Below, one piece after another: positions 8,303 through 15,589 of a DNA stretch of 17,807 bases. The notes beneath the pieces were generated by a model. The model ran no database searches, was not told the DNA's origin, and saw nothing but the letters and a program-made list of their open reading frames with translations. The stretch is taken from contig JAUCCN010000020.1 of NCBI GenBank assembly GCA_034676185.1, forward strand, positions 1 through 17,807, in the 5' to 3' direction. The DNA comes from UBA7396 sp034676185 (GTDB taxonomy: Bacteria > Patescibacteriota > Gracilibacteria > BD1-5 > UBA6164). Every line of letters starts with the position of its first letter. The first letter of the stretch is position 1. The position numbers and the translations under genes were made by a program.

Positions 8303-9324
8303 TTGCCTCTTATTTTTCAATAAGTTATGATATGAAGATACTCCAACCAAATATTTTTCAAGAGTGAATTTCTCTACAAGAACATATGGCTTCACTTAGC
8401 AATCCACAAAATGAAATTACTCTTATAGAAGTAATAAATTTAGTAATAAAATTTAGTGCTCATTATATACTCTTTGGAATATGAGATGATATTTCTTGAA
8501 AAAAACTTACCCAAAAAACTTGTGATAAAATTCTTTCAGAAGCCATTTTATCTCTCTCTACTCAATTTCAATGAATTATACATTCAATTCTTTTTAGTAA
8601 TATGAATTTAGTAAGAGAAATTGATGAATTTTCACATAAAGTTTCCTATCAACTCAAAATGCTTCTTGATTTTCCAAAAACAGTAGCACTCGTACAAGAA
8701 ATTATTTCACATCGTATTTGAGATATCCAAGATAATTATAATGGTCTTGATTTATGAACTGGAAGTGGAATTTTACTCTTAGCACAATATATTCAAGCGA
8801 GAAGAAATTGATTCCATGATTATCAAATTAAAAATATTGGTATAGAATTAAGTAATACAGCGGCATCTTTTTGAGATAGTTTTTGAAAAAAATTAGGTTT
8901 CTGACATATCATCCATTGAGATACCTCAGATGTACAAACCCTTAAAGGTTTATGATTTGAATTCTTAAGTTTTGTATCAAATGAAAATCTTCCTTATCCT
9001 AAAGCTTGTCTCTCTCAAGAACCTTTTATAGAGAATTTGTACAATCTCTTAAAAAATTGATTTCAATTATCTGATATCGATGGTTTATTTCCTCAAGTTA
9101 TATATTATACTCAAAAACCTCACAATACTCAAAAAAGATTAAATCTAAAAAATAAAAATTGATTTCTAGATTTTTTAGATTTTTATGAAGAACATGCAAG
9201 ATATATAAGAGTATCAAGCATCCAAATATGATGAATACAAAAACCTCTGTGCGAGATTGGACAGGATTTTGAGTCTATATTCTTTAGTAAAAGCACTCTC
9301 TCTTCTATATGAAAAAGATGGTAA
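8284..9324 (+). CDS. Class I SAM-dependent methyltransferase, substrate unknown
   Basis: This encodes 346 aa from the longest frame and ends in TAA. The SAM-binding motif I DLGTGSG is at 156-162, followed by ILLLAQYI. IGIELSN then matches the strand carrying the acidic residue that holds the SAM ribose. VSNENLPYP follows near where motif IV is expected; it is not a canonical NPPY, so a nucleic-acid amino-methyltransferase is not established. The first ~150 residues are helical, with a region (KLTQKTCDKILSEAILSLS) that may bind the substrate. The Gly in DLGTG is UGA-encoded. The start is uncertain: ATG 8284 gives the longest frame, but a promoter-like TTGACT just before it suggests ATG 8332 (330 aa, MKILQPNIF). 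It converges with elp3, whose stop lies 2 bases away. I cannot name the substrate. Confidence 0.8.
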
Positions 9325-9326
9325 TA

Positions 9327-11036
9327 CTATATATTTTTATTCATTCATTTCTTATAAAAATATTTCAATTCTTTCACCATATATTCTCACTCTAAATGAT
9401 ATCATCTTTTTTCATAATATCCTCTTACTCAAACTCAAGCAATAACTGCCATTTTTTTATATCCATTTTCATAGGCAATATTTTCAGCTTTTTCAATAAG
9501 TTTTTTTCAAAAACCAAGATGTTGCCCAAAAATACTTCCTTTTTCACCAATACTTAATTGGTCTCAAAAAGTATGAATTTCTCTAATAAGAGCTGCACCT
9601 GAAAGTTCAGGAAGATTTTCATATATATTTTCATTTTGCAATCCTGGTAATCTCAGTCTTAAAAGTGAAAAAATAGTTCTATCACTCCTATCTTCAAAAG
9701 TAATAAAATATTCTTTTCCATCACTCGCTTCATATTCAAAAATATGAATCTCTGCATTTTCAGGATTATTTTTTTTATCTTTAATTTCTCTATGTCTTAT
9801 GTCAACTAATTTTATTCATTTCTTATGTAATTTTTCCTCTACTAATTGTCTGAGATTACTCAAATGACTTCAGGCTAAAATTTCACTCGCCGGAATATCT
9901 CTATAAGTTCTATTCAAACGAATATATTCTGGAATCATTTCTTCTAAATCTGCTGTTAAATTAATGAGTGTCTCATCATCATATGGAGTAAATCCACCAT
10001 CTCTCCAAATATCAGTAAGTTCTGCTTTATCAGTAACCACCATTGGATAAATTTTAAGTTCATCTGGTCTAAATGCTTGATTATCAAATACTTCTTTAAG
10101 AGCTTGTCTATCAAGATCAGGAGTAGATCCAAGTAAGTTTGGCATCATATGAGCAACTACTTTAAATCAAGCATTTTTCAGCATTTTTGTTGCCTCTATA
10201 CTTTCTTTATTTCCGTGTCATCTTTTATTAAGTTCATTAATCTTATCAATCGTAGTTTGATACCCAATTTCTACTCTCGTTACTCAATAATATCTCAGTA
10301 ACTCTATTTCTTTTATATTTACCCAATCTGGGCGAGTTTCAATAGCAATCCCAATAACTCTACATCTTGCAGTTTCATTTTTTTTCTTCGCTTCATCAAG
10401 AGTTTTTGATTTTTTAAGACCATATCAAGCCTTTAATTTAAAAGAAGCAAACTTATCGCTTGATAAATCAGTATCTTCAATATAATCTTTCATTTCATCA
10501 TAAGTATTAAATGCGTCATAAATTTCTTTGATAAATTCATCTCTATATGTTTTTGGATATACAGACCAAGTTCCTCAAATAATTCTAACATCATTTTTTT
10601 CAATTTTATGTCCAGTAATTTCTAATGCTCTCAAACGATTATGAATTTGTAAAATAGGATCAAAATTATTAAGTTCTGCCCTTTGAACTGCCGGTTCATT
10701 TGGAATATAGGATTTTGGAAGTCCTTCAAATGTTGGACAATACACACATTTTCCAGGACAATAAAACTGTTTAGTTAATAAACTAATAACAGTAACTCCT
10801 GATAAACTTCTTACTCATCTTTTTCTAATAACTTTTCTAAAAGCATTTGAATCTTCTACTTCACCTCATTTTATTAATTCATTATATCTATCAATAATTT
10901 CAGTACTTGGAAGTGGTTTTTGAAGTTTATATGTTTTATAAATTTCATTTTTTATTTTATGGAATTTATCTTTGGTTAAATTTTTCTCTTGTAATCAAGC
11001 TCTAATAATTTTATCAATAATTTCTTGTTTATTCAT
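9327..11036 (-). CDS. elp3: Elp3-type radical-SAM/GNAT tRNA U34-modifying enzyme
   Basis: This encodes 569 aa and ends in TAG. Elp3 is the catalytic subunit of Elongator in eukaryotes and acts alone in archaea and some bacteria. It uses SAM and acetyl-CoA to install a carboxymethyl group at C5 of wobble uridine 34. The radical-SAM cluster motif is Cys93, Cys97 and Cys100 (CPGKCVYCP). Family segments follow in order: RAELNNFDP, GGTWSVYP, IETRPDW, VEIGYQT, KVVAHMMPNLLGSTPDLD and a KIYPMVVT segment. The C-terminal GNAT domain (about 430-550) has the acetyl-CoA site QHLGFGKKLIEKAE at 505 onward and ends GVRGYYEKRGYHLEGEYM. A region around 190-230 carries a charged insertion. UGA encodes conserved glycines throughout. 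The start is set by a promoter 23 bases upstream. No other Elongator subunit is present. Confidence 0.95.
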
Positions 11037-11065
11037 TTCATTTCTTTACAATTTAATACTCCTAC

Positions 11066-11093
11066 ATTGTATGAAACTTTTGTTTTTAGTCAA
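11066..11093 (-). promoter_or_regulatory. elp3 promoter
   Basis: On the minus strand TTGACT (11088-11093) and TACAAT (11066-11071) have a 16-base spacer. The start near 11059 gives a ~23-base leader. An AGGAG sequence in the leader is about 18 bases from the ATG, too far to act as an ordinary ribosome binding site. Confidence 0.7.
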
Positions 11094-11117
11094 AAAAAAT
11101 AAAATCGTATTTTTTAT

Positions 11118-11145
11118 TTGCATTTTAAAAAAAGTATATTAGAAT
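11118..11145 (+). promoter_or_regulatory. Promoter of the Cys-rich secreted protein gene
   Basis: TTGCAT (11118-11123) and TAGAAT (11140-11145) have a 16-base spacer. The predicted start near 11152 leaves about 30 bases to the ATG at 11183. It is divergent from the elp3 promoter across about 25 bases. Confidence 0.55.
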
Positions 11146-11182
11146 GCTCTTACTTATAATATTTACAATTTAATTTTTAAAT

Positions 11183-11821
11183 ATGAAAAAATATATACTA
11201 TCATTTGTATGAGGAGCTATTATTGCATCTTGAGCTCTCTATGCTGCTGGAACTCAAATTACTTCTTTGACACAATCAGTATCGGAATGAGATATCATTA
11301 CTTCTTCTTATTATAATAATTTAAATGGTTCAAAATCTGAATGAAAAGCATGTAAATTTGCAGCTGGAAAACTAGTATGTATAGATGAGATGACAAGTAG
11401 TAGCAGCACGAGTAGTTCAAGTAGTAGCTGAGGACCTGTTACTTCACAGATGTATAAAAGTGTTTTTAGTCCTCCCAACCAACCATCTAAAAATGCTACT
11501 GAAGATAAACAAAATGTAAAAGCTTGGAATGATCTTGTTGCGAAAGTAGAAACAGTATGGCTAGAACATAATTGGGAATGATTATCAAAAGAATGAAGAT
11601 GAGTAGCAGGTGGATGGATTGAGACTTGTACGATGAAAGAAGATACTATAAGAATAGCTGTAGACAACCCTGAAAATATAAAACGGTGTTCAGAAGTTAT
11701 GTGTAGATTCGTAACCCCTGATAACATTATGACAGCTTGAGGTATCTCAAATGCAACATTTTGTGGAGTTTGATCTGTAAGTTGTGGAAGATGATTATGG
11801 GATCTTACTTGTATGTACTAA
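11183..11821 (+). CDS. Cys-rich secreted protein with poly-Ser linker, function unknown
   Basis: This encodes 212 aa and ends in TAA. I do not recognise the family. Residues 1-22 look like a Sec signal peptide (MKKYILSFVGG, hydrophobic core, ALYAA), which sets the start. A short region (GTQITSLTQSVSEGDIIT) then resembles in pattern the N-terminal segments of surface and tail-fibre proteins, but this is only an impression. A Ser/Gly linker occupies about 71-84. The C-terminal domain (about 90-212) is Trp- and Gly-rich and contains GWIETCTM and VSCGRGLWDLTC. The mature protein has eight Cys, enough for four disulfides, which fits an extracytoplasmic location. Many glycines are UGA codons. The linker style matches the secreted esterase. 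A perfect palindromic terminator follows, so this is probably a single-gene transcript. Confidence 0.85.
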
Positions 11822-11828
11822 AACGAAT

Positions 11829-11860
11829 AAAAAAAATAGAATTTAAATTCTATTTTTTTT
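11829..11860. terminator. Palindromic terminator after the Cys-rich secreted protein gene
   Basis: This is a perfect 32-base palindrome: eight A, then TAGAATTTAAATTCTA, then eight T. It begins 7 bases after the stop codon. The stem is AT-only but long and is followed by a good T run. Confidence 0.8.
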
Positions 11861-11907
11861 ATTTTTGATTTCTCTAAAAATTTATTATAATAAACATTAC
11901 TCTATTT

Positions 11908-11913
11908 TATAAT
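11908..11913 (+). promoter_or_regulatory. -10 element close to the DUF4870-like start codon
   Basis: TATAAT lies only 9 bases before the ATG at 11923, which would make the mRNA leaderless or nearly so. There is no good -35 (TTATAA at the 17-base position). Confidence 0.45.
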
Positions 11914-11922
11914 ACAAATATT

Positions 11923-12273
11923 ATGGAAATAAATAATGGACTAGAAAACAATATAAAAATTGTTGGGATTCTTCACTTTTTAGGAAATATTTTTTCTTGA
12001 GGAATTCTTGGAACTCTTTTAGTAATAGGATATTTACTTCTTTCAAAAGATATAAATGCAAAAACAAGACAAACTTGTTATAATATCATAAATTTTAATA
12101 TAAGTTTTTGGATGTATTTTGTAGTTTCTGGAGCACTTATTTTTGTTTTAATTTGAATTGTTTTATTGCCAATTGTATTTATAATATGGATTGTAATATT
12201 GATTATTGGTTTCATTAAACACTTATCTGGTGAAAATTATAAATATCCTCTTGCAATTGAAATAATAAAATAA
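11923..12273 (+). CDS. DUF4870/Tic20-like small integral membrane protein
   Basis: This encodes 116 aa and ends in TAA. The pattern fits DUF4870: an N-terminal first helix around GILHFLGNIFSGGILG, then a charged loop with SKDINAKTRQTCYNIINFNIS (the family's dehGkealNFQ-like segment). Two hydrophobic helices follow (FWMYFVVSGALIFVLIGIV and a VFIIWIVILIIGF segment), then the C-terminal GENYKYPLAIEII, matching the family's G..Y.YP ending. The function of the family is not established. The protein is predicted to sit in the cytoplasmic membrane. The start is the only ATG before the first helix. UGA is used for two membrane glycines. The gene ends at a hairpin shared with the convergent exported protein gene. 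Confidence 0.8.
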
Positions 12274-12301
12274 AAAATATGAGCTTTCGCTCATATTTTT
12301 T
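12272..12301. terminator. Bidirectional terminator between the DUF4870-like gene and the exported protein gene
   Basis: AAAAAATATGAGC (12272-12284), loop TTTC and GCTCATATTTTTT (12289-12301) form a stem with a GAGC/GCTC core and A and T flanks. It touches the stop codons of both convergent genes, so it can end both transcripts. Confidence 0.85.
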
Positions 12302-13974
12302 TAATAATTCATCCAATCTAAATTTTCAACATCTAATTCTTTAAAATCAGTTGGAATTTCAATTTTTACATCTTCTTTATATGTTCTTGTTGCAACATTT
12401 GTCATAATTAGTTTAACAATTTTATTATCTAATTGATTTACATCAAAATAAAAATCTAGTTTATTTCTATTATTTGAAAGATCATAATTCATATTAAATT
12501 CTCCTGTATATATTCCATTAAAATCATATTCAGAGTCAAGAGTAAATAATTCTTTTGAAAGGTATCCTCTTCATTTAAATCATACTCATTCAGATGAAAC
12601 GTCAAAAACATAGTTTCCATTTTCATATGACATTTTTGATGTGAAAAGTACTCATTTTGTATTTACATCAACTCAAGCTGATTTAATATTTAATTTTTCT
12701 AAAGTATTATCTGCTTTTAAATTTCCAGAAATACTGATTCCGTATACATTTTTTAAAATATATTCCCAATCGTCTGATTCGTAATCATATCATCTTTGTT
12801 TAATTGAGTAAAATCAAGAAATCTTTTTATCTGCAATAGTAAGGTTTCATACAAAATCATTCCCAAAGTTTACTTTTGAATCAAGAGTTACTATATTATT
12901 ATTTGTATCCAATTTTGCATCAAATAATGCTGTATATTTTCCTTCTTCAGCATTAAATTGAGATTTGATACTTTTTCCTTTTACATATGAAAATGTAAAA
13001 CCTTCATTTTTATATTTTTTTTGATCTGGAATAATTGCGAAATCAACAGATAGTATATTTTGATGAGTATAATGAGTAGTAAATGAAATTTGTGTTCCAT
13101 CTACTTTTGATTCATATCAAAATGTATTTTTTTCATCTCCAAGTACTACATACATTTGTCAAAGTGATAAAAATTCTTTTAAAAATGATTTATATACTGT
13201 ATTTGAACATGATTTTGGAGTATACCAAGAATTATAAAAATTTAATTTTTTATCTAATTCAAAGTAAGTGTCACATGCATATTTTGTAGGAGCAAGTAAA
13301 TATTTATTTCCTGATTTTTGGTATGTTTGGAAAAGTGGTTCAGATAATACTTTTTGTGTTTCATTTAAAATAGTATCTAAACGAAGATTATTAATATATT
13401 GATATACTAATTGTGAATTTGCATCTGATGGAAGTTTTAAATATGTATTATCTCCAAATTGCTGTTTTAGTTTTCATAAAACTTCTTTTATATTTTCATC
13501 ACTTACTTTAAAATCAAAGTCTTTCAGTAAAGTATAGATTTCTCCATCTTTTGAAATCATAGAGAAAAAGCTAGAAAGATCTAATTCCATTCCTGTTCCA
13601 TAAGTAGGTTGATATCTTGTCTTAAGAGAAACATTCCCAGATATATCACTATTAAGAGATGCATTTTTTACCACATAATTTTTCATATCAAAACTTGCAA
13701 ATCATTTTCAAAAATTTTCCTCATCAATTTCAAACTCAATTTTTGAATTTCAAGTTTCTTCATAATGAGTTAACTTTTCAAAATCTTTTGTTAATTTTTC
13801 TATATATGCTTTAGAATTATCAAATAATTGTGATTGTAATTTTAAAACCTCTTCTTCTACTTTTGCTTTTTCTTCAGGAGTAACTGATTCAATATTAGCA
13901 TAAGAAAAAGAAAATTGTGCAAGGAGTAAACTTGACGTTACTACTCAAGCTATGATTTTTTTTCAAATATTCAT
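12301..13974 (-). CDS. Large exported protein of unknown function
   Basis: This encodes 557 aa and ends in TAA. I do not recognise the family. A Sec signal peptide covers residues 1-26 (MNIGKKIIAGVV, hydrophobic core, FSYA-NIE), with no lipobox. Residues 28-75 are charged and predicted to form a coiled coil (TPEEKAKVEEEVLKLQ). The rest is rich in Ser, Asn, Asp and alternating hydrophobics, suggesting beta structure, with recurring segments such as DFGFKGRGYLSKE-like strands and GNLKADNTLEKLNIK. There are two Cys, about 20 residues apart (YACDTY and PKSCSN), which could form one disulfide. It lies at the distal end of the flavinylation cluster but has its own promoter and a dyad at its predicted transcription start, so it may be regulated separately. 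Its link to flavin chemistry is positional only. The start is fixed by the signal peptide. Confidence 0.83.
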
Positions 13975-13998
13975 AAAAAAAAGTTAATAAATAAATAC

Positions 13999-14016
13999 AT
14001 GTTAAAAACTTAACAT
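13999..14016. repeat. Inverted repeat at the exported-protein gene's transcription start (possible operator)
   Basis: ATGTTAA (13999-14005) and TTAACAT (14010-14016) form a 7-bp perfect dyad with a 4-base centre. It overlaps the predicted transcription start of the exported-protein gene. ATGT...ACAT outer ends resemble those described for PadR-family operators, and a padR gene lies in the same cluster. The 10-base internal spacing differs from the often-cited 8. Assigning it to PadR is inference. Confidence 0.45.
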
Positions 14017-14021
14017 ATACT

Positions 14022-14049
14022 ATTGTAATATATATTTAGTTTCGCGCAA
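14022..14049 (-). promoter_or_regulatory. Promoter of the large exported protein gene
   Basis: On the minus strand TTGCGC (14044-14049) and TACAAT (14022-14027) have a 16-base spacer. The start near 14015 gives a ~40-base leader containing the dyad. The -35 abuts the apbE stop codon. Confidence 0.6.
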
Positions 14050-14051
14050 GT

Positions 14052-14927
14052 TTATTTTATATTTTTTAATATTTCTCCATTTTGCAAAACAAAAAGATAT
14101 GAAATATTATTTTCTTCAAGAAAAGAAATTGCTTTCTCTTTTCACATAGCAAAACAAGCAGTAGCAAGAGCGTCAGTCATATATCAGTATAGGTGAATGA
14201 TACTCACTGAAACAAGCTCTTTTTCACTTTCATTTGAAAATGGATTTCTCAAATGATGATATTTTTCTCACTGAATTTCCCATTTTCTTAAATAACTTCA
14301 TGAAGTTGAAATACTCATATTAGTAAGAAGTATAGTTTCAATTGGTGTTACATCTCAAAAAGGTGAATCAATAGCGACTTTCCATTTTTCTCATTCTAAA
14401 TTCAGTCCATTTACATAAATATCTCCTCATAAATTTACCAAATTATTTTTCCATCATTTTTCTTTTAAATATTGAGATATCTTTTCTGCAAGATATCATT
14501 TTGCAATACTGGCAAAATCAAGATTCATATTTTCATCTAATTTTATAAGATTTCCATAATTTTTTACATTTTGAAAAGAAAGATTTTCTACCACTTCTTT
14601 TTTTTCAAAAATTTGCGTATCAAAACTATGAGAATATCATATTTTATTTGCATTCATAAGCGGATTAAAATATCCTGAAGTAAGCATATATACTTCACGC
14701 GATTTTTGAATCAGAGATAAAAATTCATCACTTACTTCATATTCTTTTTTTTCATTGAGTATTGAAAGTGTGGAATCATTTTTAAAACGAGAAAATTCAT
14801 TTTCAAAAGCTACTATTTTTTTATAACTTTCATTTATAAGAGGAATCAATCAATTTTTAGATTCTCAAACAACTACTATAGTACAAATAGTTCCAAGAGC
14901 CTTAAAGGTAAATTCAAATTTTTTCAT
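14052..14927 (-). CDS. apbE: FAD:protein FMN transferase ApbE
   Basis: This encodes 291 aa and ends in TAA. ApbE cleaves FAD and attaches FMN through a phosphoester bond to a Ser or Thr of a target protein, using Mg2+. Family motifs appear in order: FTFKALGT near the N-terminus, DFASIAKGY (the DxGxxAKGY site), LVNLGGDIYVNG, SISTSGSYLRKWEIQG, YHHLRNP (the HiidP position) and TDALATACFAMG, which supplies metal ligands. Glycines of AKGY, NLGGD and TSGSY are UGA codons. The catalytic core starts within the first ten residues, so there is no signal peptide or lipobox; an in-frame stop about 14 codons upstream rules out a longer start. The enzyme therefore appears cytosolic, unusual beside a lipoprotein substrate. 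It is downstream of the FMN_bind lipoprotein, separated by a hairpin. Confidence 0.95.
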
Positions 14928-14945
14928 ATAAATTTTAGATAAAAT

Positions 14946-14980
14946 AAAAATAACTATACTACTTAAGTATAGTTATTTTT
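14946..14980. terminator. Hairpin between the FMN_bind lipoprotein gene and apbE
   Basis: AAAAATAACTATACT (14946-14960) pairs with AGTATAGTTATTTTT (14966-14980) around the 5-base loop ACTTA, a 15-bp stem followed by a T tract in both directions. It lies 19 bases before the apbE start. No convincing apbE promoter is visible, so apbE probably depends on readthrough and its level would be set by this attenuator. Confidence 0.8.
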
Positions 14981-14994
14981 TTATAATAATAAAA

Positions 14995-15462
14995 TTATAA
15001 AGAAGATAAAAAGTTATTAAATCCTACAGTAACATAACTTGCTCATGAAACAGTATCTACTTGTAATCCTTTTAATTCTTTTCCAACAATTTGTGATGGA
15101 ACATTTCTTGCAAATGAAGCAAGTGGAGTTCTATCTTTTTCAACATCAACACCATCAACTTCAATTCCAGTAATTTTTCCATTTTCTAAAAGAAATTTTC
15201 CACTTACAGGAATAATATTTCCATCTTTTTCATAAGAAAAAGCGAATAATCTTTCAGTATCTTGAGTTGCAGAATCAGTTTCAACACTCGAAATATTTTG
15301 ATCTAAATTTCCAGTACTTGATTGTTCTTCAACATTTACATTTTGTACTTCTGGAGTATTATTTTCAACTGGAGTAGTTACTTCTGGAGTAACAACTTCT
15401 TCTTTACCACAAGACGCAAGAGCGATTATAGGTAATATAGCTAAAGCTCAAATTTTTTTCAT
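14995..15462 (-). CDS. FMN_bind-domain lipoprotein, predicted covalent flavin carrier
   Basis: This encodes 155 aa and ends in TAA. Residues 1-18 are a lipoprotein signal (MKKIGALAILPIIALASC) with lipobox LASC and lipidation at Cys18. Residues 19-75 form a Pro/Thr/Glu/Asn-rich tether. Residues about 78-155 match the FMN_bind domain: SGKFLLENGKITGIEVDG, then IVGKELKGLQVDTVSGAS and a final helix. DTVSGAS (136-142) is the ApbE target motif Dxx[S/T]GA[S/T], with Ser142 the predicted FMN attachment site; Thr is more common there. The Gly of the motif (Gly140) is a UGA codon. It would hold an electron-carrying FMN on the outer face of the membrane. The neighbouring apbE supplies the matching transferase. 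It has its own near-consensus promoter. The electron donor and acceptor are not evident here. Confidence 0.88.
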
Positions 15463-15492
15463 AATTTTTTAGTTATTTTTTAAAGCAGTGGG

Positions 15493-15520
15493 ATTTTATG
15501 AAAATATTATTGATTGTCAA
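15493..15520 (-). promoter_or_regulatory. Promoter of the FMN_bind lipoprotein gene
   Basis: On the minus strand TTGACA (15515-15520) and TAAAAT (15493-15498) have a 16-base spacer. The start near 15486 leaves about 24 bases to the ATG. The lipoprotein gene is thus uncoupled from padR and the HAAS/PspC gene. Confidence 0.75.
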
Positions 15521-15540
15521 AAATAATTTTATTGACTTTT

Positions 15541-15565
15541 TATTACTATATTTTATATAGCAATA
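15541..15565 (-). repeat. Inverted repeat downstream of the HAAS/PspC gene
   Basis: TATTACTATAT (15541-15551) and ATATAGCAATA (15555-15565) form an 11-bp hairpin with one G-U pair in the minus-strand RNA and a 3-base loop. It lies 25 bases after the HAAS/PspC stop codon and 20 bases upstream of the lipoprotein -35. No U run follows, so it is not a typical terminator; it may protect an mRNA end or bind a regulator. Confidence 0.4.
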
Positions 15566-15589
15566 TTTTTGCTTTTCACTTGCTTTTTC

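Noticed and set aside
9257..9445. 62-aa plus-strand ORF across the methyltransferase/elp3 junction
   Set aside because: It overlaps both well-supported genes in another frame and has no start signals.
11311..11727. 138-aa minus-strand ORF opposite the Cys-rich secreted protein
   Set aside because: The plus strand has a signal peptide, promoter and terminator in the right places. The minus ORF has no such signals and is a shadow of the coding frame.
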